Positions 20,961 through 34,592 of a stretch of 64,000 nt of DNA are shown in pieces; the first letter of the stretch is position 1; every line of letters begins with the position of its first letter. Source of the stretch: Strigops habroptila (taxonomy: Eukaryota > Chordata > Aves > Psittaciformes > Psittacidae); contig NC_044289.2 in the NCBI RefSeq assembly GCF_004027225.2, positions 3,275,761 through 3,339,760 on the forward strand, in the 5' to 3' direction. The notes beneath the pieces were generated by a model that saw only the letters and a list, made by a program, of their open reading frames with translations, was not told where the DNA came from and searched no databases. Made by a program: the position numbers and the translations under genes.

Positions 20961-23900
20961 TGCAGCCGCAGGGCAAAGCACCCAGTTCTTGTAACGAGAA
21001 AGGGACCCGCAGGGGACATTTGAGAGCAGGGGAGGTGCTCTAAGAAATTTCCTTCTTCCTGGAGGAGACGAGCGGAGGGGATGGATGCTCTGCTCCGAGG
21101 ATGAAGAGTTCTCCGGGTGCCGCCTGTATTGGTGAACCACGCTGAGGGTTCGGCAGCGAAGCTTTAGGAATTAGACCCGTTTGGAGGACCGAGACCTGCC
21201 CGCGGCTGCATCCTCCCGGCTCAGCTTCGGGGAATTGCACTGATAAAAGTTAATAAAGGGAGAAAAATGCTCTCCTGCGTGGGGACCGCAGCTCGGGGTG
21301 CCCTCGGATCGGCTCGCTGTTGTGATACTTTGGGATCAAACTCTTCAGAAACAAGAGGAAGGAAAACTGTGCGGCTTCCCAGATGCAGCACATTAATCTT
21401 TATGTATCAATATATGTATTTAAGCGTTCTCCATCATTTGGGCTATTTATCTCTTTTTATTAAGCTGTAGCAAACCTAATAGTTTGTGTTTATTTTGAGA
21501 TGCCTGATTAAGCTGAAAGGAAACAAGCTGATTTCTTCTGTACCCTCGTACTGCTCGTTTCAAACTGGTTTATTATCATTGCCGTTGCTCTTAAAATGCT
21601 AAATATGCTCTTAAAATACTAACGAGAGCCGGGTCACCTGAGAGCAGCTCGGCCGTGCCGCTGAAACGTCAGCCGGCAAAGAGCGTGAAAGCTGGAAGTC
21701 CGGGATCATGTGAACGTGTGCCGCTGGGAACTGTGGCACCCTCAAATCCTGCTGGCTTTAGGAACTCGGATTTACCAAGAAGTTGTTAGACGTGAACATT
21801 GGTTTAGTTTGCTTCCCAGTTTTCCGTGTGGGAGCTGGGTCGTGCACTCAGCACCGCGAGCCCTGCCATGGTCCCGGCGCGCCCCAGCAGCTCCCACCCG
21901 AGCCTTGGGGCGCACACACGGGGCCCCACATCGGCGGCTCATCCGTGGCCTGAATCCCTGAGATTAGTCCCGGATTAGGCGGTTGCAATGGATCGGTGGG
22001 TCCTTGCTGTTGTGCGGTGCTGCAGCAGGAGATGGCATTGTCGGGGTCCGCAGCGAGCACAGCCCTGGAGAATGCGGGGTGCATTTCTCCAGGGTGTATG
22101 GGACACCCGAGAGGAGCACCCCGGTACTGACCACTGCCACCAGATGCTGCTGTTGCCACTGCTACAGAGGATCTTGAGGCAATGGGAGGAAGGAAGTGAC
22201 TTACCCTTTTCTGATATTCAGGGCTCTCTTTTTTTCTTCTTTTCTGAGTTATCAAATGTCATTTGCTTGTGCGCGCTTCTCTATGGGATGAGGCTGCTGG
22301 AAAGAACCCAGAGATGAAATGGGTCGACTTTGTTTTCCCGGCCGAATGCAGGTAGAACAGTTGTACTTTCAGCATCACAGCATGGTCCAGAGGTATCGCC
22401 TGCTGACTTCGCTTCAGAGAGCTTCTCCGGCCAGTGCAGGGTGGTGGATGGCTGAGGAGCACCACCAGCACATCATTAGCTTGTACTTGCTATGGAGAGC
22501 ACTGCCTTCCACTTCTCAAAAGCCGCATGGGACCCTCTGGGAAACTCCAAAAACTCTCACTGGTCCCAACCCTGTTGCTCCCGTCCAGTGCTGGTGGCTC
22601 ATCCCAGAGCTGGGCTCAGCCAGTGTCTGCCTCAACACAGTTCCACTTTAAAAAGCTACAGAGGAGGGGAGGGTTGATTGGAAAAATCAGTTCTCCTGCT
22701 ACTGCATGCAGGTATCCCGGATGAAATCCATCTTTAGGAAGGACCTGGGCAAGAAGCACTTACTGGCTTTTCACTGTCCTCCTGCTTCGTCAAAGGTGCT
22801 TTAAAGCCCTTCGGTTTAAAAGGCTTATTTTGTTCAGGTTTGGCTTGATTTTTCCCTAAGAGCTGCTTTGTTTATGTCTTTATTTATTGGGGGTGGAGGC
22901 AGAGAGGTTGGGAGAGGCTGTGCAGTGTCACAGCCTGAGAGCAGGGCAGAGCTCTGCCTGCACACTCCTTGCCAGCAAGCTCACCGGGTAGATGTGCTTT
23001 AGCCCAAAGCATCCTGATATGTTAATGTAATTGTTTTGTGCACTTACTGAACATGATATTGTTACTGTGAGGTCTCTGAGCTTGCCTGCGCGCTGCAGCA
23101 AGCCACAGTTTCGCTTTGCAGCTACAGAGGTGCCTATTGCATATCAGCATTTCCATTTTTAAAAGGACAAGGGATGTTTAGAGGGATAATGAAACAGGAG
23201 TGTGCATTCAGCCAAGGTCTCCCCAGAAGGGGGGTATTTGCACCCTTTCTTTAGCTGCTTTCTGGAGTTTTCTAGAAGAGCTGGCCACCGGGAGGGAATG
23301 GTATGGGAGAACAAGGGGCTGGACATCCATGGGTGGAGATGGGGGTCCCTCACACCCCAGGCAGGATGAGAAGGAGCCTTCCACTCTGCTGAGTGTGTTT
23401 GGTGAGGGGTTTTTATGCATTGGGCATGCTGGTGGCATCGAAGCAGGGGGAAACGTGTCCCCAGCGCAGGTGTTCCCATGGAGAGCAGCTTGCCATGGAA
23501 GCTGGGAAGTGGGGCTGACCCCAAACTTCCCTGTGCCGGGGGAGCTGCTGCTCACAGCCTGGAAGGCTGATGCTGCTGGGCAGAGTTTATAGGGTTGCAC
23601 TGGGCTCAGCCCAGGGTGCAGGGGTGATTTGAAGCAATACCTTCCTGGAGCCACCGCAAATCCTTCTTAGAGCACACTACATTCCCATGCCTCTCACCTC
23701 CTCCCCATGAGCTGTATCCAGGACCTGCTCCATCACTGGGACTGCACAGAAGCAACACCTCTCACGCATTAGGTTGTCAGCCACAAGGGACTGGGGAGGT
23801 TCAGCTGCAAGTGGTACCATCTCTGCATGGAGCCCTTATCCACACTGTAACACCCATGTCTGCCATCGGCCACCTGAGCCCTGCTGAAGAGAGCACCTGC

Positions 23901-26900
23901 CTTCCTTTTGGATTCCTCTTTTAAATCTGGGTCTAAAGCCCTTTTGTTCCCTCTGGCCTTTCTCCTGGGGTGTTGGTACCTGCTGCAGACCCTCCTTCTG
24001 TTCCCTTGCTGGGGATTTGGAGCTTTCACAGTGCCTCGCTGCTGCCTAGGTGTTGTGATGGTGTTACAGCAGAGAGGCAGCGCAGTCCTGCACCACACAA
24101 GGGGGTTGTTGGTCTGGGCTGGGGTATTTTCACATCCATCCAGCTGCTTTCTGAAAATGTGTGGTTTTTTTCCCCGCTTAAACTCAAAGGAGACTATTTA
24201 CATGTTTATTTCACAGTAAGTAAACCGTGGAAAAATACATAGTGTTTAGTAACACAGGGTTCATTCTGCTCTCAGCGGAGCTTTAGTGGCAGATACGGTA
24301 TGCAGCTGATATACCATCATAGAAGGATTTTCCTAGATCTTAAATTGTGTGGGTCCATAAAGTATGAGAAGGAAATTTTCCTTTTCAGCCCAGACAAAAT
24401 CACTTTTGCAAGGGAGGCTTATGGCAGGAATCCTGCCTGAGCACAGTACTGTGTCCTCTTTCGCTCAGTGTGTGCTGCTATGCAAGAGGAGTGATCCTGC
24501 TCCTCAGGGGCATCTCTGGGGGAGTGAATTAACGTCTCTGTATTCCTCCTGCAGAGATAAATTTAAATATACATTCTTCTTCTGGTGTTTCGATGCTCAG
24601 GCTTGGTTAGCACGATGCCTGATTTCCACTTAGGGCAATGATTGATGGGGAGGAGGAGGAGGACCCAGCCTGGGAGTACCTAATCCTTGTGGAGCAAGCA
24701 CACTGCTGTGACACTGGGAGTGCCCATGGGATCCTCCAGCAGCTAACTGGGGAGACATGCTGGGGAGCCCTGTTAATCCTGGACCATTCCTGTAGGATTC
24801 ATCAGCACCATCAAAACTTGTCCCGTATCTCTCTAACAGGGCTCTGTGGCTTTGCATCTCCACACACACCCTGTGGCTTGCCTTTTAGGCTGATAAATTG
24901 ATAAAAAAAACCTATTTTGCCAATACACCATCATAAATTATGGATAATTAAAATCTACTGGTCATGAGATGAGTATTAATCTGCAACCAGTGCTCTCTTC
25001 TTTTAAGAACCCTTCAGAAATGGAATCTGAGCTGCTGGAATGAGCCTGGGTCGATGTAGTGAATGTATTTCTGCAGAACGTTCTGTTTTGTTTTGACTTT
25101 TACCATCAATTGTACATTGCAGGGATAAACATGCTCCTTTTTTCATTGTTCCAGGACTGCTTTGCTATTCTGGAAGATAAAATATATTCTTTTCCTTTCT
25201 ACTTTCTAAGCCAACTTGGTTTTGAAGTAGCATAAATCTTTGTTTGGAGATGGAGGATTTTGGATGGGGAACAAAGTCTAGCAAATTTTTTAATTTGGGG
25301 CCCATTTTATTCTCATTTGGCAGCTCGTGTGGATTTGCCAGTGTGGATTTTTAATTTTTTAGGCCCTGAATATGGGCAAGGGCTTCCTCTGACAAGTGTT
25401 TGAGCCACTCACTGGGACAGCCCCACGTTTTCCAGAGCCATCTTTGATGGGTTGCACAGCAGAAAGTGTTTGAAGCTCCATTTTGCCTTAGGCTCTAAGT
25501 AAGGGATTGGGAGCTAAATAATGAATGCCCATCCATTCATAGAAATTGTTGCGCTCTCCGTGTATGCAAAGGGGAGGCTTTAATCTGGATGTTTTTGGAA
25601 CAATGGGAGATATTTTGAAGACCGGTCTGGCTTGTGTGTAACAACACGTTTGTTGGGGCCAGTTCTGAATAACCTCGTCGAGGGCCTGATCTTTGAAGTC
25701 CCTGTAGCAGAGGAGGCATCACGAGACCAAACATTCAGGATCACAGTCTTGCAAGTTTCTCTGATTTATTTATGATGCTTCAAATCAGTTATAAACATCG
25801 TCTCCTAAATCAGTGATCCGAAGCCTATTGCATGACTACCATGGGGCAAATCCATGTACATCTTTGGACTTACACCTCTGAGCTTGCAAGAGGCACCAGG
25901 ATCAGTTTGTGCATCCATAATGGAGAAAACATTCTGCTGATAAATTGTATTTTGCTTGTAACAGATCAGAGCATCCTATAGCTCGTGTAGCGCATGGCTG
26001 AGGCTCGCTTGGGGTGGTGGCAAGAGCTCCTCCATGGCCCTGCTTTTGCTAGCTGTAAGGATGGGTGCTGCTGGCTCCTTTCCTGCTGGTTGTTGTCACC
26101 TCATTGTCATCAGATTTCTGCAGCAATTGAAGAAAACCCTCTATTTTCATTCTGCCTTTGCTTTGCATCTCTCTGCTGCTGGATGCGAGGAGCGGGAGGT
26201 GAGGACTGCTCCTGTCTGAGCCAGAGCGTGCTGTGCTGGGGAGGTTATCCCTCTAGGTGCACAATTGTTCCCTATTACCTTTGTGCTCATCTGTGGTTTT
26301 TTTTAACAAAATGAGCTCTAAATGCTTTTACCATAAGCTGGGTTGTATCTTTCAGTATAAATGAAGCATATAATTGTGTTTTCCTAACAGCTTTACATTA
26401 AAAATAAGTTATTGTGCTGCTAATGTGTTTTCCTTGACAATTTTCCATCCAGTGAGTGCAAGGCTTCTGTCTGAAGCTGTTGTACACCACCTTCTCTGCC
26501 TCTTCTTTCTATGCTGCTCTGTGTTTCTCAAGTCAGGGTAAAGTGTTAGCGTGATTCCAGCTTTGATCCCATTAATTCCTAATTGGAGGCTTGAGCTCTA
26601 ATGTTCCACCTTTGTGATTTTACACACACGTTTTCATGTAATTAAAGCCTAGACTGGGGGATGCACAGTTCAGCTGCAAGGGGGAGGAATCATGCAACAA
26701 AACTTACTGAAACATCAAGCCACTCAAAAAGCCCCATGAAAACAGTGTTAAATTGCCTGGGTTTGCACTTATATGACCAGATTTCAATATTTTAATCATC
26801 TGCATCCCCCCCTCCTCTTTCTATTGTTTCCCTCTGGTGGTTTTGTTCTGATGGATGCCATTTCTTCTTTGAAAAATGGCATTGGCTGCTGCATTGCCTG

Positions 26901-27350
26901 CAGGCAAAAATCTTTGCATTATGCCACAGAATCTCTCTCCTCCGCTGTAATCTCTTGCATAGATTGGGTGACCTCTGCGGATATAATTAAATCTCTTCCT
27001 GACGACCATGCAGTTTCAATTCAGCTCTGAGGCCAGTGTAACTGGTAGAGAAGTGTTAAATTAGGACCCTGGACCAGTCATTGTTATCATGGAAAGATTA
27101 TTTGAGCACTGGTTTATGCTGGTTGGTGCTGCACATGGCTTCTGAGGAACCTTCTCTGCAGAAATTGAGTGACTCTTGGTCTGAGGCAGTTTCTTGACCT
27201 CTGATTACAGCCTGGACACAGGAGGCTGGATCACACGAGTGTTGAAAGTGGGGATATATTATTTTGTATTTTCTGTTGGTTTAAGGACCAGCCTCTTGCT
27301 CTCCTGGTGCTTTTATTTTTCCCTGTGTTTTTTTAACCTGTGTTTTGATG
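20961..27350. other. Intronic, CR1-free, no gene recognised
   Basis: The first 6.4 kb of the intron after the CpG island carries no CR1. Open frames up to about 150 codons near 22.0 and 23.2-23.7 kb lie on overlapping strands without domain signals. I found no TOX2 exon 2. Confidence 0.55.
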
Positions 27351-27760
27351 CTGCGAGGGCTGGAGCAGCTCTGCTCTGGAGCCAGGCTGAGAGAGCTGGG
27401 CTGGTTCAGCCTGGAGAAGAGAAGGCTTCTAAAGGGGAGACCTTAGAGCAGCTCCAGTGCCTAAAGGGGCTGGAGGAAACCTGGAGAGGGGCTTTGGACA
27501 AGGGCCTGTAGGGACAGGCCAAGGGGAATGGCTTTAACCTGCCAGAGGGGAGATTGAGATGAGCTCTGAGGCAGAAGTTCTTTCCTGTGAGGGTGCTGAG
27601 GCGCTGGCACAGGGTGCCCAGAGAAGCTGTGGCTGCCCCGTCCCTGGCAGCGTTCAAGGCCAGGTTGGACACAGGGGCTTGGAGCAACCTGCTCTAGTGG
27701 AAGGTGTCCCTGCCCATGGCTGAGCTTTAAGTTCCCTTCCAATGCAAACCAGTCTATGAT
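27351..27760 (+). mobile_element. CR1 LINE fragment, long 3' piece, + orientation
   Basis: About 410 bases, from CTGCGAGGGCTGGAGCAGCTC through GAGAAGAGAAGGC, CCTGGAGAGGGGCTTTGGAC and CTGAGGCGCTGGCACAGGG to AAACCAGTCTATGATAAGG. Compared with other copies here it lacks about 17 bases after CCCATGGC near 27720. The intact spacing elsewhere suggests a post-insertion deletion. Confidence 0.96.
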
Positions 27761-28998
27761 AAGGATCTTATAATTTAGCAGGAGCTAGAAAAGGAGGGTT
27801 GGATGGTAAAACTTGCTGCAGCTCTGCCCTGAGCCTCTCCTTCCTGCTCCTGATGCTCCTCTTCACTTCCACACAGCTGAAACCTCCAGCCGCCATCCTC
27901 CCTGTCACCCAGGTTATGTTTCCCCAGGACCAGGCAGTCCATGCCCTATGGATCCTGTTCCACCTCAGCAGTGGCAAGGAGTGCTCTTTTTTCCTATGGG
28001 ATTAGCTGGATCCCATCAGCAGGTTTTTCTTCCCACAAAACCTACTGATGACTCAGATTTTTCATTCCCGTCTGGACTAAGGGAGGCTCCATCTCCCTTC
28101 TCTCAGCTGGCTGCCTGCACACTGCAGTCCTCCTCTTGGCTTTAGAGAAAACCATCATCATCATCTTCTTCATCTCCTTTTGCTTCCAGGGAGGAGCCTG
28201 TGCTTGCCTGTGGTCGGAGGTGGGAGATAAGGGCTGTGTTGTGTCTCTGCCATTTATTCTCTGGGTGAACTGGGCTAGGTCTCTGTGTCCAGTGGGTCAT
28301 GTCAGGGTACCCAGGCATTTGGGAGTTAATTTTAGGAATAATTTGAACCATCCTGAGTGCTGAGCATCCTTTGCAGAAGGCCTGGGTCCTTGGAGAAGTG
28401 CAAGAAGAGCCCAGGGCACCCTGAAAGGCTTCTCTCTTCCAAAGACATGGACATCCACATTTATGTCTATAAAAGTTTCACCTTTTCAGCATGATTTATG
28501 GAGCAGTTTATTCCCTGAGCATCTCCTCCCTCTCGCTGGGATGGTAGTAGAGCTGTGCAGCTCATCATGAGTTGTTAAGCTACTTAGGAAGCCTGAAGTG
28601 CAATGGTTTGAGTGTGAAGAAGGACCCTGTGTAGGGGAGGAGATGGGGCAGGCGATGGTACAAAGAGCTCAGTCTCACATGGTGCTGGTCTCACAGTAAC
28701 TTGTCCATGTGGAGAGCTGGTGTACTCCTGTCCCACTCCTAGCGGCGTGCAAGCTGAGCATATTTATCCCACCAAAGCTGGTCTCTGGGTCAATGATGAG
28801 CTGTTTCATTCCACCTCCACCATCACCTTGCCTCTGCACCATGGGGAGGATGCTGCCAGGGGCCTTCAGGGCAGAGGTGTTCGGGAGCTCCAGGTCTCCT
28901 TGGCTGATGCTGCTTGCTAGCTCTGAATTAAAAGACTTTGTTTCATAACTTACAGTTACTGAACCCTAAAGTAAAGGTAACTATTTTTTCTCTCTCTC

Positions 28999-29012
28999 AA
29001 AAAAAAAAAAAA
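28999..29012. repeat. A-rich homopolymer run
   Basis: A run of about 14 A follows TCTCTCTC and continues as CAAAAAAC. No adjoining retroelement was recognised. Confidence 0.85.
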
Positions 29013-30318
29013 CAAAAAACTGTTTAGATCCATTCCATATCTCTCATTTTCCATGGGTGCTTTTTTGAAGAGTGTATTTTCTTCACCATGAAAGAATGAT
29101 GTATTTTTAGGGAATTTGGTTTCTAGTCCCTGGTATCAGAAGAGCGGCAATGTGCCCCAGAGCCCTTAGTGAAAAGGAAAGAAACTTGGACAGGGTGGAA
29201 ATTTAATTCATGAAAACTTCAGAGGAAGTTTCCTGTGGAAACACTCAATTGAGTGATCTTGGTTTGTCCCAGCTGATGCAATGGGCACAGACTGCGTCTG
29301 GAAGAGGAAAAAGCAGAAATACTGGGAGGGGGGGAAACATGAACCACAGAAGCTGGGGCTTGCTGTAGCACTTGGGAAGCTGTGTTCCCTCGATAGGATC
29401 CTGCTCTGTTTGCCTGTGTTAAATCCAGGGAGGCAACTTTTCCCCAGATGTGTTATCTTGTCTCCAAGTAGCATTCAAAGGAGAAGAAGAATGTGCTGTT
29501 AAAAATATCAAACTTCGGGGAATGGCTGCCAGAATTGACTGCTGATAAGCATTGTTGATTGAAGATCAAACAGCCCTTGAAGGAAAAACCTTCCAGCAAG
29601 CACCATGGAGCTAACCCTGCAGCCAGACAGTGAGGTCAGGCAGGATTCAATCTGGGTATGCTTAAGAACCTGTGTTGGAATTACAGTCTGGGCTCCTTTA
29701 CCCCAGAAGGATGGTGGTGACACGGCGGGTTTAAACCCGATAAATCTGTTAAAGCTGAGAACAACATTTATTAGATGCCAAGAAAACCAGAGTCATGTTT
29801 TCATTATTAGGTGGTAGGTTTGTTGGGGTTTTTTTCCCCTCCTTCAGGTAAAGAGTTTGCCCAGGAGGAAAGGCTGAGGGTCTTAAAGTGAACTGAAGAC
29901 TAGTGGCATGTGTTCTTCAATTAGCTGACAACCTGTATTTCTGTGTCAAGGTGGCAAATTAATTGTGGGTGGCCATCTGCTTGCAAACCACGTTGTTCTG
30001 TCCTGGCTGTACCAAACAGTACATGTGGACTATTTAACTCTTTGATTTAAATCAGAGCAGAGCGTAGGTGTTTTGAAAACTATGTTAAATCATGTTTCCC
30101 ACTAAGGGTTGGGCTTTGAAAGAGGGAAATTTTGACTGAAATGGTCTTTTTAGTTTCATAAACTACCAGCCCTTTAAAACAAGTGGTTGGCATGTAGTGG
30201 CCTTCTTTTGGGGGTGGCCAAATCCTGGTGGGAATAACAATATGTAACTTCAGGCATCAGTGGAAGCTGGGTACCAAATTTGTGTAAGAGCACAAAAGAA
30301 ACAAATACATGTTTAAAA

Positions 30319-30352
30319 CCATAGCTTAGGCTGGAAGGGACCTCTGGAAGTG
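30319..30352 (-). mobile_element. Possible short CR1 3' remnant, - orientation
   Basis: CCATAGCTTAGGCTGGAAGG continuing into GACCTCTGGAAG matches the reverse-complement CR1 terminus (normally ATAGAATGGTTTGGGTTGGAAGGGACC). Only about 34 bases align, so this is tentative. Confidence 0.5.
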
Positions 30353-31706
30353 TATTTAAAATAATTCCGATTGTACCTTCTGGGACTGAGATGGCAGGAG
30401 AGAAAAATATCAATATCCAGCCCGCACCAACTGCGAGCCATGGATTTTCTGCTCTGATACAGTGAGAGGCTCAGTGGTGACGGCTGCAATCAGATGCTAA
30501 ATAGGAAGTTGCAATAAAAAGGGCTTTAGTTAGAATTAATAAAATGTGAAATGCCTCATTCCTTAGAAAGCATGCAGTATTGACTGAGATTTAGAAACAC
30601 TTCCCTTCCTGAGCAGGGATCCAGATTGCAGGCTCCAGAGCTGGCTCTGGCATTCTTTCCCTGCATGCGTTACTATTCCTGTTAGAGTGCAGGGTTTCAT
30701 TTATTTCATTTTTTGCCTGGAAAGGTCACAGTGTGCAATTGGAGAAGAAATCCGTGAATAGCTGGGAACAAGGGCAGCCTCATCTGAAATCATCATCTGC
30801 TTCTCCCACTCCTGCACTGGGATGTCCCACGTCTGCAGCTTCCCTGCTCACAGACTGTGGGCTGGGCTGGAGTCACACAAAGTCCCTTTGTAACATTCCT
30901 GCCATGTCCAGCTGCACTGAAAACCTGTTTTCATTCTGGTGTTGGTAGTATCTAAGGGTTTACTTCCCGAATGAGAGGTGCTGCACATTAAACCTGTATG
31001 ACAGACAAGAACATGCCCCAATGTAAGTATAAGTTCTATAAACTCCCAGAGCAGAGGCTGGGGACTGAATTTCAGGGGATATAAGCAGAATCTAAATGTA
31101 AATATGAGGTAGTCATTAGCAAAACAGTATCACAGGCAAATCTAGTATTATAATGGAAACTTTTCTGATTTGAGTTTGATTAAGTCCTGCTATCCAGAGC
31201 TGTTCTCCAGGAGCTGCATGTGAAGCCACAGATGCTGTTCCCCTTCACAGGAGAGCACTGCTCTAAGTTAATTGTCTGGGAAATTGGGATTTCAACCTCC
31301 TCCTCTCTTGTGGAATTATCTTATGTTCTGAAGCTCAACTGGGGCTTCTCATTTGCCCCCTGTGTTGGAAGTCTTGGGTAGCTCGGAGGCAAGAAGAGCA
31401 TGCTGCTGGATGTGAGGCTTTGGCTTGTGTTGCTGTCATCGTGCCATGAGCACAGGGATGGTGCCAGCTTGGAAGGGATCCTCTGCTTGGCAAAAAAAGG
31501 TCTCGAGAGCTGTGTGCCTCCTTAGCAGAGTTATAGCAGGAAGGCTGCGGGACCCAGAGGTTTCTGAAGAGCTCTGTGGCTTTTCCCAACACTAGGTCAC
31601 CCGGTCAGAGTGCCAGGGGCAAGACATCCTCAGATGCTGTAAAATAGGGCTGGTGATTGCTGTCCTGCTCTCTAGCATGGACGTGCACACCATGACTACT
31701 CCTGTA

Positions 31707-31740
31707 GTGGCATGTACAGCAGCGTGGCATGTACAGCAGG
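31707..31740 (+). repeat. 17-bp tandem duplication
   Basis: GTGGCATGTACAGCAGC at 31707-31723 is followed at once by GTGGCATGTACAGCAGG at 31724-31740, differing only at the last base. This is probably a recent slippage or duplication event. Confidence 0.9.
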
Positions 31741-31888
31741 ATGGGGGCTACCTGGGCCACCTGAAACCAGTGGCTTCATCCCTTTGGTCAGAGCTGAAGC
31801 CAATAGAGAGACCAGGGGGGAGATCGAGTCCTCTTTGGGGTTTCTGCTGTATTTGTTTGGGGAAGAGGGACCTGCTTGAGCAAGTCTA

Positions 31889-32160
31889 GAGGGGACCACG
31901 AAGGTGATCAGAGGGCTGGAGCAGCTCTGCTCTGGAGCCAGGCTGAGAGAGCTGGGCTGGGTCAGCCTGGGGAAGAGAAGGCTCCTGAAGGGGAGACCTT
32001 AGAGCAGCTCCAGTGCCGAAAGGGGCTACGGGAAACCTGGAGAGGGGCTTTGGACAAGGGCCTGTAGAGACAGGACAAGGGGGAATGGCTTTAATCTGCC
32101 AGAGAGGAGGCTGATGTGAGATCTTAGGCAGAAGTTCTTCCCTGTGGAGACAGTGAGGCT
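31889..32160 (+). mobile_element. CR1 LINE fragment, internal part, + orientation
   Basis: It runs from GGGGACCACGAAGGTGATCA (the CR1 segment just upstream of the 27351-type start) through AGAGAGCTGGGCTGGGTCAG and GGGCTTTGGACAAGGGCCTG to AGGCAGAAGTTCTTCCCTGT. It then decays within TGGAGACAGTGAGGCTCT. The 3' terminus is missing. Confidence 0.94.
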
Positions 32161-34104
32161 CTGCAGAGCTGGTTATCCAGTGGGATCAGTGCTTTGGTCC
32201 CTGCCCAGGCATCGCTGAGCACCACAATTAGTGCCTGCGGGGCCAGAGGCGGCTCAGCAGGAGCTGCTCAGCCTGAGCTGCTCAGCCCTCCCAGCTCAGA
32301 GCCTTGTGCGCGACAGCTTTCGCTGTGCTGTGTTTAAGTGGCAGAGGCTTGACTGGAGAGCCTTGATAAAGCAGAAAGCTCAGTCTGACGGGTGTGGGAA
32401 GGAGGTGAAAAAGGAAAGCTTAATTCCCTGCTCATCTCAGCCATGACTCAGGTTTCGTTTCCCAGGCGGAGGTTTCCCCTCTTCCTCCCTGCTGTCCAAG
32501 TGTTGCTCCTGTTGCATTTGCTATTTATTTGCTTTCTAGCCTGGGGGCTGCTGCAAGAGGTGTCTCTTTGCTCTGCCGGCTGTTCCTGATGCTTCGTTTT
32601 CCTTGCTAATACCAATTGTTCCTGCCAAAATCATTTGGTGGTGTTATGTAAACCTAGAATCGCACTCTAACGCTCTAATCTGGGCGCTCTGAAACGCTCT
32701 GGATGGGATTCACCCCCATCAGACACATTGTGCCGGGGTCCCCTTGGCTCAGCAGCCACTGGGGTGGGATGCCACCAGCCACAACATCCACAGCCAACAT
32801 CACAGTGGTCACTGGTGGCTTTAGTGGGAGCATGACCCTGTAAGTCACTCAGGGTTGGGATTCAAGCTGTTTGCAGAGCATGGTACCTGCACAGCAAAGT
32901 TGATTTTGGCAGCAGGGCCTGTGTTTGTGCTGTTGGATTTGCTTGCAGCAGCATTGGAGGATGCTGCGTGTGTGGTTCTGTGCTAGCACCAGAGTACCTT
33001 GCTGTGTCTCTGCCCCATCACGGTTCCTGGTACAGGGCAAAGCCTGCCTGTGCAGTACCCATGCTCCAGCTGATGGATTCGAGCTCCTGGAGCATCTTCA
33101 TGGAGATACTGTGCTCCTGCAGAGGCTGCTGGATGGGCACCTCTTCTCCTATGCCAAAGAGCATGAGCCCTCCTCTGAAGTGTGCACACTCTCTCGGTGG
33201 CAAGCAGTTATTTACCTGGAAAGTAATATTAGCAAAGATCTTAATGAATTTCCAAGCGCTGTTTAATATGCTTTGGTAGCTAGAATTATTTAAAAGGGGA
33301 GAGAACTCCACCATCGCTGTGTGCCCAGCCTCTTCCCTGCACATGCTACTCTTTCTGAGACATTAAAAAGAGATTAAATCCTGCTGAGCTGGCAGGTGAT
33401 GCTGATGAATGTTTGGAGAGGATTAGGGTAAATCCATTCCTCCTTCTGATTTAGCTCAAGATTTGAATTCATTGATAAAATTTACTCAGGTTACATCTCT
33501 GGAAACTGCTCTGAGCCAATGAATCTGCAGGGGTGTAAATGAAAGCAGAACTTGTTTCTGGAGCAGAAAGGCTAATGAATTAACATTTATAAGGTTCATG
33601 AACGCTTAAGATCACTGTACGTCTATTCCTGTTGTAGTGTCCAATTAATCCACTCTGCCACAGAATTAAAGGGTGCCTGAGCTGGCTCCTTGGCTGGAGG
33701 AACCTGGCCTGATGCTCCTGCTGCACTGCAGTACAGCTGTGAGATGCTCTGCAACAACCAACCTCTGTGTGCAGGACGCCCTGTTCACATGCCACTTCCA
33801 TTTCAGCCAAAAAATGCCATCTATCAAAGTAGGGATGAGGTGGAATGAGTGCAGGGACTAGATCCAGCCAAAGTTGTATTGGTATCCTGGCTGCTGTTTT
33901 TCTTCTGTGGTGGCATGGCAGTGGGACTGGAGGTTAAAGAGGATGTTCTTGGCAGTTTCCAGCAGCTGCTGGGCTTTCCAGTATATCTGCATGCATCCTA
34001 CAGCACCAGCACAGGGGTGGTGGGACCCCACAGTGCGCTCCTGTGCTGTGCCCCAGCATCAAAAAGGTTGTTTTCAGAGGAGCACTGAGACCTGCAGTGA
34101 TGCC
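32161..34104. other. Intronic, no gene recognised
   Basis: Unique sequence. Frames around 32.9-33.3 kb are open on both strands, which is typical of shadow ORFs. No splice-flanked exon or family match was seen. Confidence 0.55.
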
Positions 34105-34592
34105 CGACCACCCTTTGGGGAAGGAATTGTTCCTAATCTCCATCTAAACCTGCCCTGGTGCAGCTTGAGGCGGTTTCCTCTTGTCCTGTCACTTGTCACT
34201 TGGGAGCAGAGACCAGCCCCCTCCTCGCTCCATTCTCCTGTCAGGCAGTTGCAGAGAGCGATAAGGTCCCCCCTGAGCCTTCTCTTCTCCAGACTAAACC
34301 CCCCAGGTCCCTCAGCCGTTCCCCATCACACTTGTGCTCCAGGCCCTGCACCAGCTCCGGTGCCCTTCTCTGGCCCCGCTCCAGCACCTCAATGTCTCTC
34401 TTGCCGTGAGGGGCCCAGAACTGAACACAGGATTCGAGGCCTCACCAGTGCCCAGTGCAGGGGGACAATCCCTGCACTGGCCCTGCTGCCACACTGGTGC
34501 TGATCCAGGCCAGGATGCTGGTGGCTTCTTGGCTGCTCATGTTCAGCTCTGTCAGTCAGCACCCCCAGGTCCTTTTCCAGGAGCAGCTTCCC
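34105..34592 (-). mobile_element. CR1 LINE fragment, long, - orientation
   Basis: Reading the minus strand gives the CR1 tail upstream region. On the plus strand it appears as GGGGAAGGAATTGTTCCTAA, CTTGAGGCGGTTTCCTCTTG, CTTCTCTTCTCCAGACTAAA, CTCCAGGCCCTGCACCAGC and CCAGGTCCTTTTCCAGGAGC. It lacks the ATAGAATC-type terminus. It accounts for most of a 209-codon plus-strand frame at 33874-34503, which is not a gene. Confidence 0.93.

Larger units (their letters stand above)
27761..31888. other. Intronic, no gene recognised
   Basis: Unique sequence with an A14 run at about 28999-29012 and a possible CR1 remnant at 30319. A perfect 17-bp tandem duplication at 31707-31740 is listed separately. No exon was recognised. 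Confidence 0.55.

Noticed and set aside
33874..34503. 209-codon plus-strand open frame
   Set aside because: Much of it is antisense CR1 sequence (34105-34592); no protein domain.
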